The notes: generated from the sequence alone by a model not told the origin. A stretch of DNA of 64,000 nt from Saccharum officinarum (GCA_020631735.1 CM036159.1:14981511-15045510); one strand, 5' to 3'; positions 45,771 through 58,432 are shown, numbered from the stretch's first letter. Numbers and translations are program-made.

Positions 45771-46077
45771 AAGGACCCGGGCTATAGCACGGCCTGCCCG
45801 AGGCCTATGTCCGCCACTGTGTAGTAGTAAGATTACCCCGCAACAAAGCAACTGCACACTATGGGTCACAACACTTTTGATCTTAGAGGGGGAATAGAGA
45901 TCGATATGCATTTAACTTTACCTGGCACTCTTTAGAACTATTATTAGAAATCCAAATCTACTGTGTGTATTAGTATTAAGCTAGGATTGGATGGACGGCT
46001 GTCCTCTCCAAAAGTTAAGGATTGTGTCCTGAAAGGGCATAAGATATCTTGAAAGTTACACCACTGAAAAAGCAATA

Positions 46078-46619
46078 GGAAAAAGTCTACTTGACCCCTC
46101 CAACTATGGGGGTTGTCTACTTTACCCCCATAAACTATGAAATGGTCTAATTTACCCCATGAACTTTGCAAAACCGGCCAAATCACCCCCTCGAGCGGTT
46201 TTGGGCGGCGGGTTGCTACAGTAACAGCAGTTTTGCTGTAAATTTTGATCTATTTTTTCTGTAATTAATTTGAATAATTCATACAACAAAAACTTTGTAC
46301 TAAAGCATACTATATTATATTTTTACTGTGTAGATCTACTCATGTGGAGTCCAACAAAATTAGATTTTTCATTTTATGATTTTTCTATGATTTACTATGA
46401 TTTTTCAAAGATTCGGACGAAATAAATTAAAAAGAAAAGACAAAACCGCTGTTACTGTAGCAAACCCGCTGTTACTGTAGCAAAACCACCGCCCCAAACC
46501 GCTCGAGGGGGTGATTTGGCCGGTTTTGCAAAGTTCAGGGGGTAAATTAGACCGTTTCATAGTTTGGGGGTAAATTAGACCACCCCCATAGTTGGGGGGG
46601 TCAAGTAGACTTTTTTCGC
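46078..46619. mobile_element. Mutator-like foldback element (542 bp)
   Basis: Long inverted repeats of roughly 150 bp: the left arm begins GGAAAAAGTCTACTTGACCC and the right arm, read inward, GCGAAAAAAGTCTACTTGAC. Both arms continue with TTGGCCGGTTTTGC-type text and GCTGTTACTGTAGC near the centre. It is flanked by the 8-bp duplication AAGCAATA (46070-46077 and 46620-46627). No ORF of note. Confidence 0.85.
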
Positions 46620-46720
46620 AAGCAATACTAGTAGTGTAGCTTGATTGGAACAGTGGCTGGAAAGAAATTCCCTTTAGACATGGGCAGAACATTCTAAATT
46701 CTCTATAGTACTGACACATG

Positions 46721-48322
46721 TGAAAGCATCTAGGCCCCGGGAGTTTGTTTCGGCAATTGATGACAACACATTATTACCATGACTAATGTGTGTTTTGCAG
46801 AAACTTTCATAAGTTAGGTCATGGGGTTGATAACTGCTTTGGGCACTATGGTATTCATGCCCCTTGATGGAAATCATTTCGGTTTTCAAAGGATCAACGA
46901 CAAGATTAAGGACGGTTAGTTCCGGATGTCAAGGTGTTGAGTTTCATCCGGAATAGTCGTTAGGATCTACGCTTCTTTCTTTTGGCCATACTATAAAGGG
47001 GGGCATGAGCGAGTAGCTTGACCTAGGTGAGTCTTTTGTTTAGGTGTGGCGCACACTGGTCAAACTTAGCACTAGGTAGCTCAGGTAAAGCTCAAAGTTC
47101 AGTTGGAAGCAACTAGGTTCAAGTTGCGTCGCGTTTCGAAGTCGTTTGAGCCGTTTACCCTTGACCGGACACGGTCTCTGTCTCGACCGGACGCGTTCGG
47201 TCAGTACTAACAGTCACTGCGTTTCAACCTGGTTGACTGGACGCAGTTCCTGTGAGAACCGGATGCATTGATCATGTTGACACGTGTCTCAGAAGGTAAG
47301 CGATCTAATCGGACGTGACTGGGAAGTGATCGGACACGTCCGGTCACATTCCAGTAAGGTACTTTGCTGACCTGACGCATCCGGTCATCACTGATCGGAC
47401 GCGAACGAGCGTCAGGTCAAAGTATAGTAAGGTCCTTGCATGACCAGACGCGTCCGGTCACCCCTGATCGGTGCGTCCGGTCACTCAGCGATGTCGTTCA
47501 GTTCTTCGACCGTTACGTTCGACCGGCGCGTCTGGTCACGTCAACCGGCGTGTCCAGTCAATGTGTATTTTGCTGAGTTGGCAGGTAACGGTTGGATTTG
47601 ACCGTGGGGTGTATAAATACATCCGCTCCACCTCTTTTAGAGGTCTCTTGCTCATTTGTTCAGCTGAAAAACACCTTTCAAGTGCAAGGAAGTGCAAGAG
47701 CTCTAGTGAGGGTAGTGATTTGAGAATCAAAGTTTGAGAATCCCTCATTAGTGACTAGGGAGTAGCAAGTGTGCATCCACCTTCTCATTAGGCTTGTTGT
47801 GGTCAAGTGAGAGTTCTAGCTTGTTACTCTTGGTGATCACCATCACCTAGACGGCTTGGTGGTGATTGGGAGTTTGGTGATCATTCGGCGAGCTTGTGGA
47901 TGACCCAACTCATCTTGTGAGCGGTTTTGGGCGATTCACCGCGACAGAGTGTCAAAGAATCAGCTCATAAAGAGCACTTGATCCTTGCGCGGATCAAGGG
48001 GGAGCTACACCCTTGCGCGGGTGCTCCAACGAGGACTAGTGGGGAGTGGCGACTCTCCGATACCTCAGGAAAACTTCACTGTGTTCCTAACCCTTACTTT
48101 CAAGCATTTACTTTCTTGTATTACTTTCATTGCTTGGTTTACTTTCCTAGAATTGTCGTGCTAGACTAGGATTGGAACTTAGGGTGCAAAACTTTTTACC
48201 GGTAGAATCACAAGGAATACTAGTAGGCACTAGGGTGAACTTTGTCTTGTAGGATTTAATTCTTGCAATTAATTTTTAGAAAAGCCCAATTCACCCCCCT
48301 CTTGGGTATCTTGATCCTTTCA
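46721..48322 (+). repeat. SireC 5' LTR
   Basis: 1602 bp, TG...CA: starts TGAAAGCATCTAGG, ends TTGATCCTTTCA directly before the primer site. U3 contains degenerate CGG/CCG palindromes (47163-47560). A TATA box TATAAATA is at 47612-47619. The arrangement is the same as in SireA. Confidence 0.85.
47612..47619 (+). promoter_or_regulatory. TATA box of the SireC LTR
   Basis: TATAAATA lies just after the last palindrome copies and 0.7 kb before the LTR end. Confidence 0.65.
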
Positions 48323-48324
48323 AT

Positions 48325-48337
48325 TGGTATCGGAGCC
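48325..48337 (+). other. SireC primer-binding site
   Basis: TGGTATCGGAGCC two bases after the LTR end, identical to the site in SireA and SireD. Confidence 0.85.
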
Positions 48338-48375
48338 AAGTTGCTCCTATTTTAGGCTTCACCGCCTAGAGCAAG

Positions 48376-48936
48376 ATGTCTAATGGGGAAGGACCACCTC
48401 CCATCTTTGAGGGAGACGATTTTCCATATTGGAAAATTCGCATGGAGGCGTACCTCAAAGCCATAGATGTTGGGTGTCTTAGAGCCGCAACCGAAGGGCT
48501 TCCCGCCATCAAGGATCCCGCCAACCCAAGTGGTGACGAGGAGAAGTACGACCGGTGGAATGCAAAGGCAAAAAATACACTCTACCAGGGCCTAGGCAAG
48601 GATATCTTCAATCGTGTGCGTAATGTAAAAAATGCTCATGAATTATGGGAAAACCTTTGTGCTCTCCATGAGGGAACTAAGAGTGAGCATGAGGAACGCT
48701 ATCACATTGCTTTGAAGAAAATTAATTCTTTTGAGATGCTTCCCAAAGAAAGTGCTAATGAAATGTACACTCGATTGAATGTTCTTGTAGAGGATCTCAA
48801 TGCTCTCGGGCTCACTCAAATGAGTCAATCGGATGTTGCAAGGAGGATCTTTAGCGTTCTTCCCATTGAGAAGTATGGTCACATTGTCCCGGTGCTTCAC
48901 CAAAGTGATCTCTCCGCACCGCAACACCACACATAA
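48376..48936 (+). CDS. SireC gag, N-terminal part
   Basis: A 186-residue frame from ATG 48376: FEGDDFPYWKIRMEAYL near the N-terminus, the DIFNRVRNVKNAHELWENL region, and SVLPIEKYGHIV, together a UBN2/retrotransposon-gag domain. It lies 39 bases after the primer site, which supports the start. The frame breaks near 48910-48936; related gag text continues in another frame (HEMYMHITPEEGSSSSKK). Confidence 0.82.
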   Translation: MSNGEGPPPIFEGDDFPYWKIRMEAYLKAIDVGCLRAATEGLPAIKDPANPSGDEEKYDRWNAKAKNTLYQGLGKDIFNRVRNVKNAHELWENLCALHEGTKSEHEERYHIALKKINSFEMLPKESANEMYTRLNVLVEDLNALGLTQMSQSDVARRIFSVLPIEKYGHIVPVLHQSDLSAPQHHT

Positions 48937-50700
48937 GTATGGGAAAGATCAATGCACATGAGATGTACATGCACATCACTCCGGAAGAGGGCTCATCATC
49001 TTCCAAGAAGAAGGACTTGGCCTTCAAAGCTAGCCATGACAAGAAAAAGAAGAGGGCCAAGCCATGATGGTGCAAGAAAGCTCAAGTGAAAGTGATATTG
49101 ATGATGCATCACTTGCATTCATGGTGAGAAAGAACTACCAAGATGCTAAAGAAGCTCAACAAGAGTGGCATCAAGTTCGATGGCAAGAAGAAGAAGTTCT
49201 TCACAAGTAGCAAAAGAAGCCTATATCCGAGATGTATTGCTACAATTGTGGTGAACTTGGCCACTTAGCTCATCAATGCCTAAGCCTCCAAAAGACAAGT
49301 ACAAGAACAAGAACAAGGGCAAGAAAAATGATTCAAGTGATGAAGAAGATGAGAAGAAGAAGAAGAACAGCCATACAAAAAGAAGGATGGCAAGAGGAAA
49401 GAGTTTCACAAAAAGAAAGAAGGAGAGGCAAGCTTATATATTGGTGGATTGGCTTCACCGACATTGAGTCATCATGTGAGTCCTTCGGCGATGAGAGCGA
49501 CGATGAGAAAGAGAAGGTCGCCACATTTGTGATTGGGCCATCATCATCTTCACCGACATCTTCATCACCACCTTCACCGCCACCTTCACCATCATCGTCC
49601 ACTTCTCACCTATGCCTTATGACCAAGGGTGAACGAAAGGTACAAAACAATGAGAGTGATGATGATGATAGTGATAGTGATAGTGATGATAAATATGATG
49701 CACCTTCATATGATGAACTTGTAAAATGTTGATAAATACTCTAAAGTCATAAGAAGAAACTAGAAATGAAAATGATGAGCTCCAAAATGAAAATGACTCA
49801 CTCTCGTCTAAGCTTGAGAATGCACAAAAGACTAGTGATGAGCTCAAAAATCAAAATGAAATTATGTCTTCTACTCTCAAGGAGCTAAAAACTTCTAACA
49901 AAGAGCTTAGAGATGAACATGAATAAACTTGAGAAGAAGCATGATGAGCTCAATACTAGGCACAACTTGCTAAAAGACAAATATACTATATTGAAAATCA
50001 ATTATGATAGTCTTGTTGCTAATGAGCTTTCTCTTGAGACACATGATGCTACTAACCAAGTTGTTAAGATTGATATAGCCACATCATGTGATGACTTGAT
50101 TATTGAGAGCATTGAGCAAGGCTTTAGTGGCAAAGGCAAGAATATGGTTGAGTCGACAACTATGATGATTATGTCAAGCTCAAGAGTTAAAATGAGATGC
50201 TTCAAAATGAGAACAGAAGCTAAAAGAGTTGATGGCTCTTGAAAAGCAAACATCAAATGAGTCACTTATTGAAGAGAACAAAAAGCTCAAGCAGAGAAAG
50301 AGCATCTCAAGAACCGGCCTAAGCAAGTTCACAAGAGGCCAATATTTGCAAAGTGAGCTACTCATGAACACCGTTATGAAGATGGATAGAAGTAGCATTG
50401 GTTACTTGGCAAATCAAGAGAAGAAGGCTAAAGCTCAACAACAACAAAGCAAGTCAAACTCAAGCCAAAGAGATGTGTTGAGTGTGGACAGAAGGTCTTT
50501 TGCTCATGAGTGCAAAACTCCACCACCAAACCCTTGCCCAAGCATGATAGACCCTTTGCTTTTAATTCTCATTACATGCTTTAGAAAAGATTCAAGTGGA
50601 AAGATGAAAGTCATGTTCTTGGGTCCCCTAAACAAGAATAGGCCTAAGAAAATATGGGTTGCCAAGTCACTAGTTGAGAAAGTCAAGGGTCCCTCTCAAG
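48937..50700 (+). pseudogene. SireC gag remainder, frameshifted
   Basis: Scattered gag pieces in different frames: a CCHC knuckle CYNCGELGHLAHQC at about 49236-49277, Asp/Ser-rich acidic stretches (49600-49720), coiled-coil text (49750-50330), and a C-terminal piece ending KKIWVAKSLVEK (to about 50680). Several frameshifts make a single product impossible. Long low-complexity ORFs on the minus strand here are shadows. Confidence 0.65.
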
Positions 50701-50740
50701 TTTGAGTCCCTAAATAAAAAGCTTGATCTCTTGTGTGTAG

Positions 50741-51349
50741 GTGAACTACAAGACCGGTGGATCTCATTGGGTTATTGATAGTGGTTGCACTCAACATATG
50801 ACCGGTGACCCTCGTATGTTCACCTCACTTAAAGAGAATGGGGTATGTCAAGAGAAGATCACATTTGGGAAAAATTCAAAGAGCAAAGTTAAGGGTATAG
50901 GCAAGATTGCAATATCAAATGATCACTCTCTTTCAAATGTGCTCTATGTTGCTTCATTGAGTTTCAACTTACTATCCATTGGACAACTTTGTGACCTTGG
51001 CTACCAATGCTTATTCACTCCTAATGAAGTGGTAGTTTCAAAGATAGATGACAAGCAAATGATTTTCAAAGGCTTTAGATACAACAATCTCTATCTTGTT
51101 GATTTCACCTCTGAAGATGTAAACTTGATGACAAGCTTGTTCACCAAAACTTTACTTAGGTGGCTTTGGCATAGGAGGCTTGCTCATGTTGGAATAAACA
51201 CTCTCAACAAGCTATTAAAGAAAGAATTAGTAAGAGGCTTGAAGGATGTCAAGTTTGAGAAGGACAAACCTTGTGGTGCATGTCAGCCAGCAAACAAGTT
51301 GCAAATACTCATCCAACCAAAGCTTACATGTCAACATCAAGAGTGTTAG
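50741..51349 (+). CDS. SireC pol, protease motif and pre-integrase domain
   Basis: Starts NYKTGGSHWVIDSGC and carries the full [11 protein letters not shown] protease motif, the pre-integrase WHRRLAHVG and CGACQ zinc-binding text. It ends in a frameshift near 51285-51300, after which the integrase continues in a neighbouring frame. It is almost the same protein as the SireB copy. Confidence 0.87.
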   Translation: MNYKTGGSHWVIDSGCTQHMTGDPRMFTSLKENGVCQEKITFGKNSKSKVKGIGKIAISNDHSLSNVLYVASLSFNLLSIGQLCDLGYQCLFTPNEVVVSKIDDKQMIFKGFRYNNLYLVDFTSEDVNLMTSLFTKTLLRWLWHRRLAHVGINTLNKLLKKELVRGLKDVKFEKDKPCGACQPANKLQILIQPKLTCQHQEC

Positions 51350-51747
51350 AACTTCTACACATGAATTTGTTTGGTCCTACAACTTACAAGAGCTTGGGTG
51401 GAAATCTCTATTGTCTTATGATTGTGGATGACTACTCAAGATACACTTGGACTTTCTTTCTTTATGACAAATCCGAAGTGGCCAATTGATTCAAGAAGTT
51501 TGCAAAGAGAGCTCAAAATGAATTTGAAGTCAAGATAAAAAAGATTAGAAGTGACAATGGCAAAGAGTTTGACAACACAAACATTGAAGCTTATTGTGAT
51601 GAGATTGGAATCAAGCATGAAGTTTCATCAACCTACACTCCTCACAAAATGGTGTAGTTGAGAGAAAGAACCGGACATTGATCACCCTTGCAAGAACAAT
51701 GCAAGATGAGTACAATACACCGGAAAAATTATAGACCGAGGCAATCA
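51271..51747 (+). CDS. SireC pol, integrase core, cut by the gap
   Basis: Shows LELLHMNLFGPTTYKSLGG, IVDDYSRYTW, then TGA at 51487 (TGC Cys in SireB), RSDNGKEF, and VERKNRTL after a further 1-nt loss near 51643. The last bases before the N run still match SireB (AEAINTAC region). The D,D,E residues are present but not in one frame. Confidence 0.8.
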
Positions 51748-51847
51748 NNNNNNNNNNNNNNNNNNNNNNNNNNNNNNNNNNNNNNNNNNNNNNNNNNNNN
51801 NNNNNNNNNNNNNNNNNNNNNNNNNNNNNNNNNNNNNNNNNNNNNNN
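51748..51847. other. Assembly gap (100 N)
   Basis: Placeholder gap inside SireC integrase; the right flank is not Sirevirus pol. Confidence 0.98.
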
Positions 51848-54022
51848 AATGTTGCACTACATATTTTTGCGATGTTGCAGTATTTATATTCCGATATTGC
51901 ACTACATAGTTTTCTCCATATATTTGCGACGTTACACTTGAAGTGTATCCGTGCTCCTAGGACAGGGGGCGCGGCGGAAAAACGGGGTGCATTGGGGACG
52001 GGGACAGGGGCGCGGTGGGGGAGCGGATCAGAGGACAGGGCGCGATGGACGCGATTTCTATTCCGTTCTATTCCGATACGCGGGGGCGTGATTCGTTCTA
52101 TTCCAATACGCGGGGGCGGGCGGTTTTACGATGGGGAGCGACGTCTGGACACATCTTGCACGTCGGACGTCCGGGTGCTAGGAGCGTCGTTCGATATATA
52201 TGATAATATACCTACGGATAGAACCACCTTGGTTTTTCTTGCATGTTTCCTACAACTATGCAGCGCTAGACCAACAGAAATGATTACATAGTCATCATCG
52301 TCCGGTAATAAATCAGCTATTCTTTTCACAAGCGAATTGTGAATGATCATACTGCCAACAGTAGTAGAAGTGTAGAACAATGAAAACAAGCTTTGACCAA
52401 CACTAGAGTACCTAGCCTCTCCTCCTAGCCACCACTTGTAGGCACCAATGACCGGCCACAGGCACCGACCAAGCCTGAGCCGCCGCTGGCTTGGCTGCGG
52501 GTGACTACGACTGGCTGGGGAAATAAAGAACAGTTTGACTCCTTGTTCATAAGAAACTTCTCCCCCTCCCTGGGTTCAATTCTTTTGAATTCTCCCCTCT
52601 GATCGATGGAGCTTCAGGAGGACTTTTAGTGGAGTCTTGAACGACAGTTCGTATGCTGTATGCACTAGTCCAATTTACCATATGCAGATTACGGCCTATG
52701 TACACTACTGTCACCTCATAAAACACAGGAGGAGATTTCTTAAAGAAATTGCAAGACCGGATATAATATATGATATACATAAATGTCATCGGCTCGTCAC
52801 ACACACTTTATAAATAGCAAAAAACAACATCACCCCGGAAACCATAGGTCAACTGCTGCCACCTATATACGTACTTCTAAACTTGACCTGATAATGCAAT
52901 AAATAGTACATCCCATGGTATGTATATATATATAGCAGGATGACAAGAACACAAAAATCCCGTACCTTGAGGAAGCAGTAGCATGCAAAACTACAGTCCA
53001 CATATATATAGGCTAGAGAAGGTTGTGATATTGGCACGGCTCAATCAAACCGTGCAAACTAGCACCTCGACCGATCGAAAGCGCAAAATTAAGTCACCCG
53101 GGCGCGCGATTTGATTGAACCATGCCAACATCGCAGTCTCTCAGCCAACCAAACGCCGGCCACCACCTCTCATATAGCAAGCCTTCCCTTCCCTTCTCGA
53201 TCGATCGATCGCTCGCCATGGACCCGAGCTCCCAGTCACGCAACCCTAAACTCGAGGGAGAACTTGGTTGGCAATGGAGCAAGCAGGCGAGGCAAGCAGC
53301 TGAATTAATAGACAATACGAATGGGCGTACGTACGTAAGCCGGGAAAGAAAATAATCAGAAAGATAAGAGAGAAATGGTTGAGACGTCGGTGTCTCGCCG
53401 AAGCCACATCAAGAAACCAGGCATCACACGGCCGGGCAAAATAATATAATGCAAATTAAATACAAATTGCAGCAGGACAAGGCAAGACGTAAGGAGAAGG
53501 GGCAGCAGAGGAGAGGAGGTGAGGTGGTTGTGGGCGGCGTTACCAAACCAGCCAATGACCTGCCTTGGCGATGCGTCTTTGCTCACGTAGTAGTTGATAG
53601 ATGACTTGCTGTAGCGAGCTACCGTCTCCGTCTAGCCGCCCTGCCGGCCTGTATCTGTATGTGTCCACGCGTTCCACCTGCCTGACCGGCCGGCCGGACG
53701 GACGGACAGCTCGCACCAGAACGGCCAACTTTTCAGCGGAATCGCCTGCCTCCTGCGGTGATTTTTCCGCCGTCTGAACTCGCGTTGGCCGCCGGCCGCG
53801 GCGAATTGACCGCATCGAGCATCGGCACTGTAACAGGCAGGCTGTCTCTGGTTTGGTTTGGCTAGGACCTAGGACAGGACAGGCAGAGGCAGGAGAAGAC
53901 GATGCTGCTGCTGATTGGGTTGCTTCATGAGTTGAGATACGTGTACGTTGGGCGTTGCTTGTGAAGCGTGATTTGTCAAGTCAGCTGGGAGACGGTACAA
54001 CGAGCAAGAGTACAGGGGGTTG
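51848..54022. other. Gene-free stretch right of the gap
   Basis: GC-rich repeats at first: a roughly 30-bp unit (GTTCTATTCC followed by ATACGCGGGGGCG) occurs twice at 52063-52120. A GACGTCCGG-rich segment near 52140-52190 has the look of a Mutator-like terminus. From 52200 to 54022 the sequence is mixed with short ORFs and no recognisable domain. Confidence 0.4.
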
Positions 54023-54464
54023 AGACTACCCGCAGTGGGTATTCTAAAACGATACTCTAAAGCTTTAGAGTATGTACATAGAGTAAAAACTGCTGCACTA
54101 GATACTCTAAAACGATACTCTATCCTTTCTCTCACTCTATATTTAGAGTGGTACTATGTTTACTCTATACTCTATAGTGGCGGGCCCCACTAGCTAAACA
54201 AAGAAAAAAATGCTATAACTCACAAACCAAAAATCCAAATTAAATTTCGATTTCACCATTAAATTCGTCTCAATAAATCCTTCAAAACTAGATCACACAT
54301 GGATATATTTAGATAAAGTGACAAGTGGGTCCCACAGTAGATATAGTGGATAGAGGATGATATAGAGGATGGATGGGTGCGGGAGAATTGAGTATAGAGG
54401 AGAGAATCTTGCTGACTAGGACGTATAGAGGATGAATATAGAGGTCCATGAGTGCGGGTAGTCT
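54023..54464. mobile_element. MITE with ACTACCCGCA-type inverted ends (442 bp)
   Basis: Begins AGACTACCCGCAGTGGG and ends TGAGTGCGGGTAGTCT, so the outer 12 bases are perfect inverted repeats. The interior has many copies of ATACTCTA/TAGAGTAT. I could not find a clear target duplication, so the superfamily is open (hAT or Mutator are both possible). Confidence 0.65.
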
Positions 54465-55834
54465 GATAACCTGTGCCTTCGAAAAGTATTGGTATTTAGA
54501 GCTGGATATAGCTTAAACTATACCGCATTTGCAACTACTACCCGTTGGCTGCTGCCCTTGTTTGATCAGGGCAAGAATTGAGCTTTTTCCATACACCTCA
54601 TGACCTGAAAAATGCCACAGGTTAATTAAAAGTTGAGTGAACATTTTTACGTCTGAAAAACTCGTAAAATATACCGCAATTATAAGATAAGATTAGCAGC
54701 AAGGGATGTAGTGGCTACTATCCTATATTGATACCATGGATCTTGTGATCTCAAACGAACCCCACATGCTGCTAGCATTGGTAGTTATCGGCCGTACAGG
54801 GTACTGTTCCATGGTCTTCTTTCGGGCAGTACGATAACGTGCCTGATTCTCGTGGTCCCATAAACATCCTTGATGGATGCTTCAGCGTAGGCTGGTCACA
54901 TCGCCATTTTAAGGCGCCGCAGGAGCTTGAAAGGGATATAATAGTGTAAGTAATAGGATCGGATGCAACGTAAATTAACGCACTTATCCACGCATTAAAA
55001 TCAACCGATTTTTAGATGTGAGCGTGATTGCAACAGATTTGTTACCCAAATGAGCATTAATTTCCGGTTCGAGCGTTGAATTACTGATTTACTGTGCATT
55101 GATGGGGCACACATATACGCCAAAAATGCCTACATTATAATAGTGTGAAAAATATTGCCTAAAAGTTTTATTTTAAAAAAGTCAAAAGAATTACACTGGA
55201 TATAAGGAATGAACTCAAACGAAGAATTAATATTTTCAAAGATTAGAAGCGTCCATTGACAGTAGGAGTAGAATCAAATAAACCAGGGAGTATTTCATCG
55301 TTGATAAAGAATATGAGCAGATAGTTTGTTAGCTAGAGTGATTCACAGCACCATGGTAGTCAATATCTAAACAAACAGCATCACGGTAGTACGTGTGCTA
55401 GCTGTTTGACAATCAATGATGCATGGTGGGTTGAGAATCTAAACAATAAGGAAAGGGGCTAGGTGGAGACTGTTGAACGAAATCGGTTGTGTGTACAATT
55501 CTCTAATGCCAATTTGTGCGTGCCGTACCGTACCAAGACCACGAGGATTAAACAAAAATCCCGTGCTTGCCTCATCATGCAACTAGTCATGAATATATTT
55601 GGATTAGGAGAAAAGCGCCAAGCTGGCAAGATAGGCAAACGAATATGCTACCGGTGCCTGACTATTAATTCCATGCATGTATCCAGAGTTCCCGGTTGTG
55701 TGCACCGTGCACAATGTGATATAAGCCACTAAGCCAGTCTAAACATATTTTGATTGTGAAATTTTACCGTGCTTGGAAAAAAGCAGAGCCACCCATTTGG
55801 ATTGATCAGATGGCTATAAGATAAGAAGAACTAA
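54465..55834. other. Gene-free stretch
   Basis: AT-rich, short ORFs only, no domain recognised. It may contain decayed MITEs, but I see no end pairs good enough to call. Confidence 0.45.
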
Positions 55835-58213
55835 TGCGGAGAAACTTAAGTTGCCTAAAATACATGCGAACACAAGGTTGACAAGTACCCTTGTGTGTTC
55901 GTTTTGTGATGAGTGATTGTCAATGTGATCCACGAAGTAGGTTGAATGGTGATTAACCCTACCTTGGCGAAAGCCTTGTGTGCGACATGTCTCTTGGCTT
56001 GTGGTGTGAAGGTGTGGAGCACGGAGACGGTAGCCGACGGCGAGGTGAAGGTCAAGAAGGACGTGCCGTGCCAATGAACCTGAGGGGTGAAGGACGGACG
56101 TGAAGCTTGGACCGAGGGACCCGGAGGCCGGGTGGCTAGCCGCGCTGACTGACGCTTGGGACATCGACAAGCGCGAGAAGACATGAGAGTGACCGTGTTG
56201 ATCGTGGAGGTGACACGCGTCGGATGGCGGGGGACGCGTATGGAGTACGCTACTCACGGAGCGGTTTGATAGTTTGGGCCTCAAAACCATCGTAGGCGGG
56301 TTTACGAGTTTGGGCCACAAAACCCGGGCGGAGGTTCCGAGAAGGAACGGACAGCACGTGGCGGCATCGGGGAGTTCGCGTCGAGGCGAAGCTACCGGTG
56401 AGGAGGCGCGGTGGCCGTCGGATCAACATGAAGAACGGGTTGGACCTCTACGCCCTTGGGCTTATTGGTTTAGCTCTTATGTATCCAGGGGCATTTAGGG
56501 GAATGTAAAATAGCCCTAAATAACAGAGGGGCTGCCCCCAAGCCTCTCACCTCTTGAGTTTTCTTTTCTTCATTCTAGTCTTTTCCCTCCCTTAGGTGCT
56601 TGAGAGGTCCACAGAGCACTTGTCTGTGTTTTTGAACTTGAGATTTGTGTTGGGAAGTGAGGCCCCTCCCCCACGTTGCCCTCTGGGGTTTAATATGTGT
56701 TTTTCTTTTGTTTCACGTTTTGGTGTTAGCTGTTTTCTGTTCTTCGTTTTTCTCCTTTGCTGCTCTTGTCTCGATTTTCAGGGAGAGATGTTTCTAGGCA
56801 TTTATTTGGTTAATCCGTGATGAGCAGGGATATGTGCTGAGTCAGTACCTTCAGTGATTCGAACTAATTCGGCATGAGCTCATAGATCGATTAGTTCTTT
56901 GCCTGTTTGGGAGAAAACCCCGTTCCTGCCCAAATCTTGATTTCCTAGAGTTTGAATCAATTTAAGACAATATTTTTTTAGGGAATAGATTTGTTCCTAG
57001 TTGAATCTAAGTTGTGCAAATTTAGGGGACGAATCATTGAAATTTGGATCAGATTTGGATAATTTTTGGGTCGTTCTTTTTTCCTTTTGTTCGTGTGTTC
57101 TTCATTCTGTTCTCGTCACTAAGCTGAGCGGTGCAGCTCCTGTGCGTGCGCTTCTTGGTTTGGCAGGTGCTTGCCTTGGGACCAGGTGCACTGACTGCAC
57201 TAGCGTTGTGTGCCCTCAGGCCTGAGCTGTTGCTCATCGACGCCCTGCAGCCGAGCGGGTTGCGCTTCTTCTGATTCCATCGCTGGATGCACGCAGACCT
57301 GCATCTGCGAGGTTGATCCTTCTCCTTCTCTGCTGGTTGGTTGGCAAGTGAATCGAACTCCAGGAGGCAGCCGATTCTAGCTCAGCTGACTGATTTGATT
57401 TCCTTCCTGTGCGTGTGCTTTTTGTGATTGGTTTTGATTGGTCCAAAGGTTGCTCCTTGCATCACGTGGTGATGTCCAGCTCTCACCCGTGCTGCTTATT
57501 TTGACTTCTCTGATCACCGTTTCAATCTTTTCAGCACTAGTTGTTGCTCTGGTGTGGAACCAGTGAGTTTTTGCAGGAGTCGTTTCCCAGTCTATTCCCA
57601 GGCAGCAGGCCGAGCAGCTTTAGCGCGTGGTGAGCAGCTCCACCATTTGCGCTTGTTTTCTGATGGTGAGCAGTATCCCCCGTCATGTTCTTGCCTGCTC
57701 GCTAGCAGCAGCAGTGCCTGCTGATGTCTCTTGCAGGTGATGGTTAGACAGCAAGTGCAGCAGTTCGTGCTTCTATGATTGGTTATTGCTTGATCGAATG
57801 ATTTTCTCTTTGCTACAGTGAAGTACTACTTCAAGCAATCATTAGCTCATCTATGGAGCATTAAAATTAATTCATTCTACCTAGTGTAGTATTCACTGTT
57901 GTAAGATCATTTCATTTGCTCTCTCTGGCTGCTGGTTTTAGTGGGCGAGGTGCAGTGCACGAGCAGACCCGTGCCTTGCTTTTTCTTCCGTGGTTTGTGT
58001 GTTCGATCTCCATTTCGTTTTCCGTCAGTTACGTTGGACTTCTACCATTGCGAGAAATTAATCTAAGTGCTCTTGTCACCAGTTGGCTTGAGTAATTTAG
58101 TTTCGGGTACACGCTTGTGTTTGGCAGTAATTTTGGGACAGCGGCCAAATATTTCAAAAGAAATTTTTTGGCTCCCATTCACCCTCACTCTGGTCGCCGT
58201 TTTCAGTCCTTCA
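55835..58213 (+). repeat. SireD 5' LTR (left end tentative)
   Basis: The right end is firm: it ends GTCCTTCA at 58213, two bases before the primer site. The left end is placed at a TG near 55835 only because the region changes character there. GC-richer sequence (55900-56450) leads to a TAAATA-like box near 56515, then a pyrimidine-rich leader, as in an R-U5 region. Without the 3' LTR the start is a guess. Confidence 0.45.
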
Positions 58214-58215
58214 AT

Positions 58216-58228
58216 TGGTATCGGAGCC
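58216..58228 (+). other. SireD primer-binding site
   Basis: TGGTATCGGAGCC, the same site as in SireA and SireC, 49 bases before the gag ATG. Confidence 0.85.
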
Positions 58229-58276
58229 GGTTAAGGATCATTTCACCTTAATCGGTCCGTGATCCACGAAGGCGAC

Positions 58277-58432
58277 ATGGAGCGTGGTTCCGACAAATCA
58301 CCATTCTTCGATGGAACAAATTATCCCTATTGGAAGATCCGCATGTCCGCGCATCTCCAGGGGATTGATTGGCTTGTTTGGGAGATTTGCGAGGATGCTA
58401 CTTACGTTGTGCTTGAACCCCGTGCTCATGTC
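58277..58432 (+). CDS. SireD gag, first 52 codons before the CopE insertion
   Basis: From ATG 58277: FFDGTNYPYWKIRMSAHL is the standard gag opening. The frame is cut by CopE after a Val codon. Removing CopE and one copy of the ATGTC duplication joins this frame directly to the piece at 61461 with no loss, which shows one interrupted gene. Confidence 0.88.

Larger units (their letters stand above)
46721..51747 (+). mobile_element. SireC: Sirevirus-type copia element, 3' half lost at the gap
   Basis: 5' LTR (46721-48322), primer site, gag, zinc knuckle, protease and most of the integrase core, then the 100-N gap at 51748. RT, RNase H and 3' LTR are absent. Sequence right of the gap is unrelated, so the join may hide several kilobases. 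Same family as SireB. Many frameshifts in the gag half. Confidence 0.85.
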
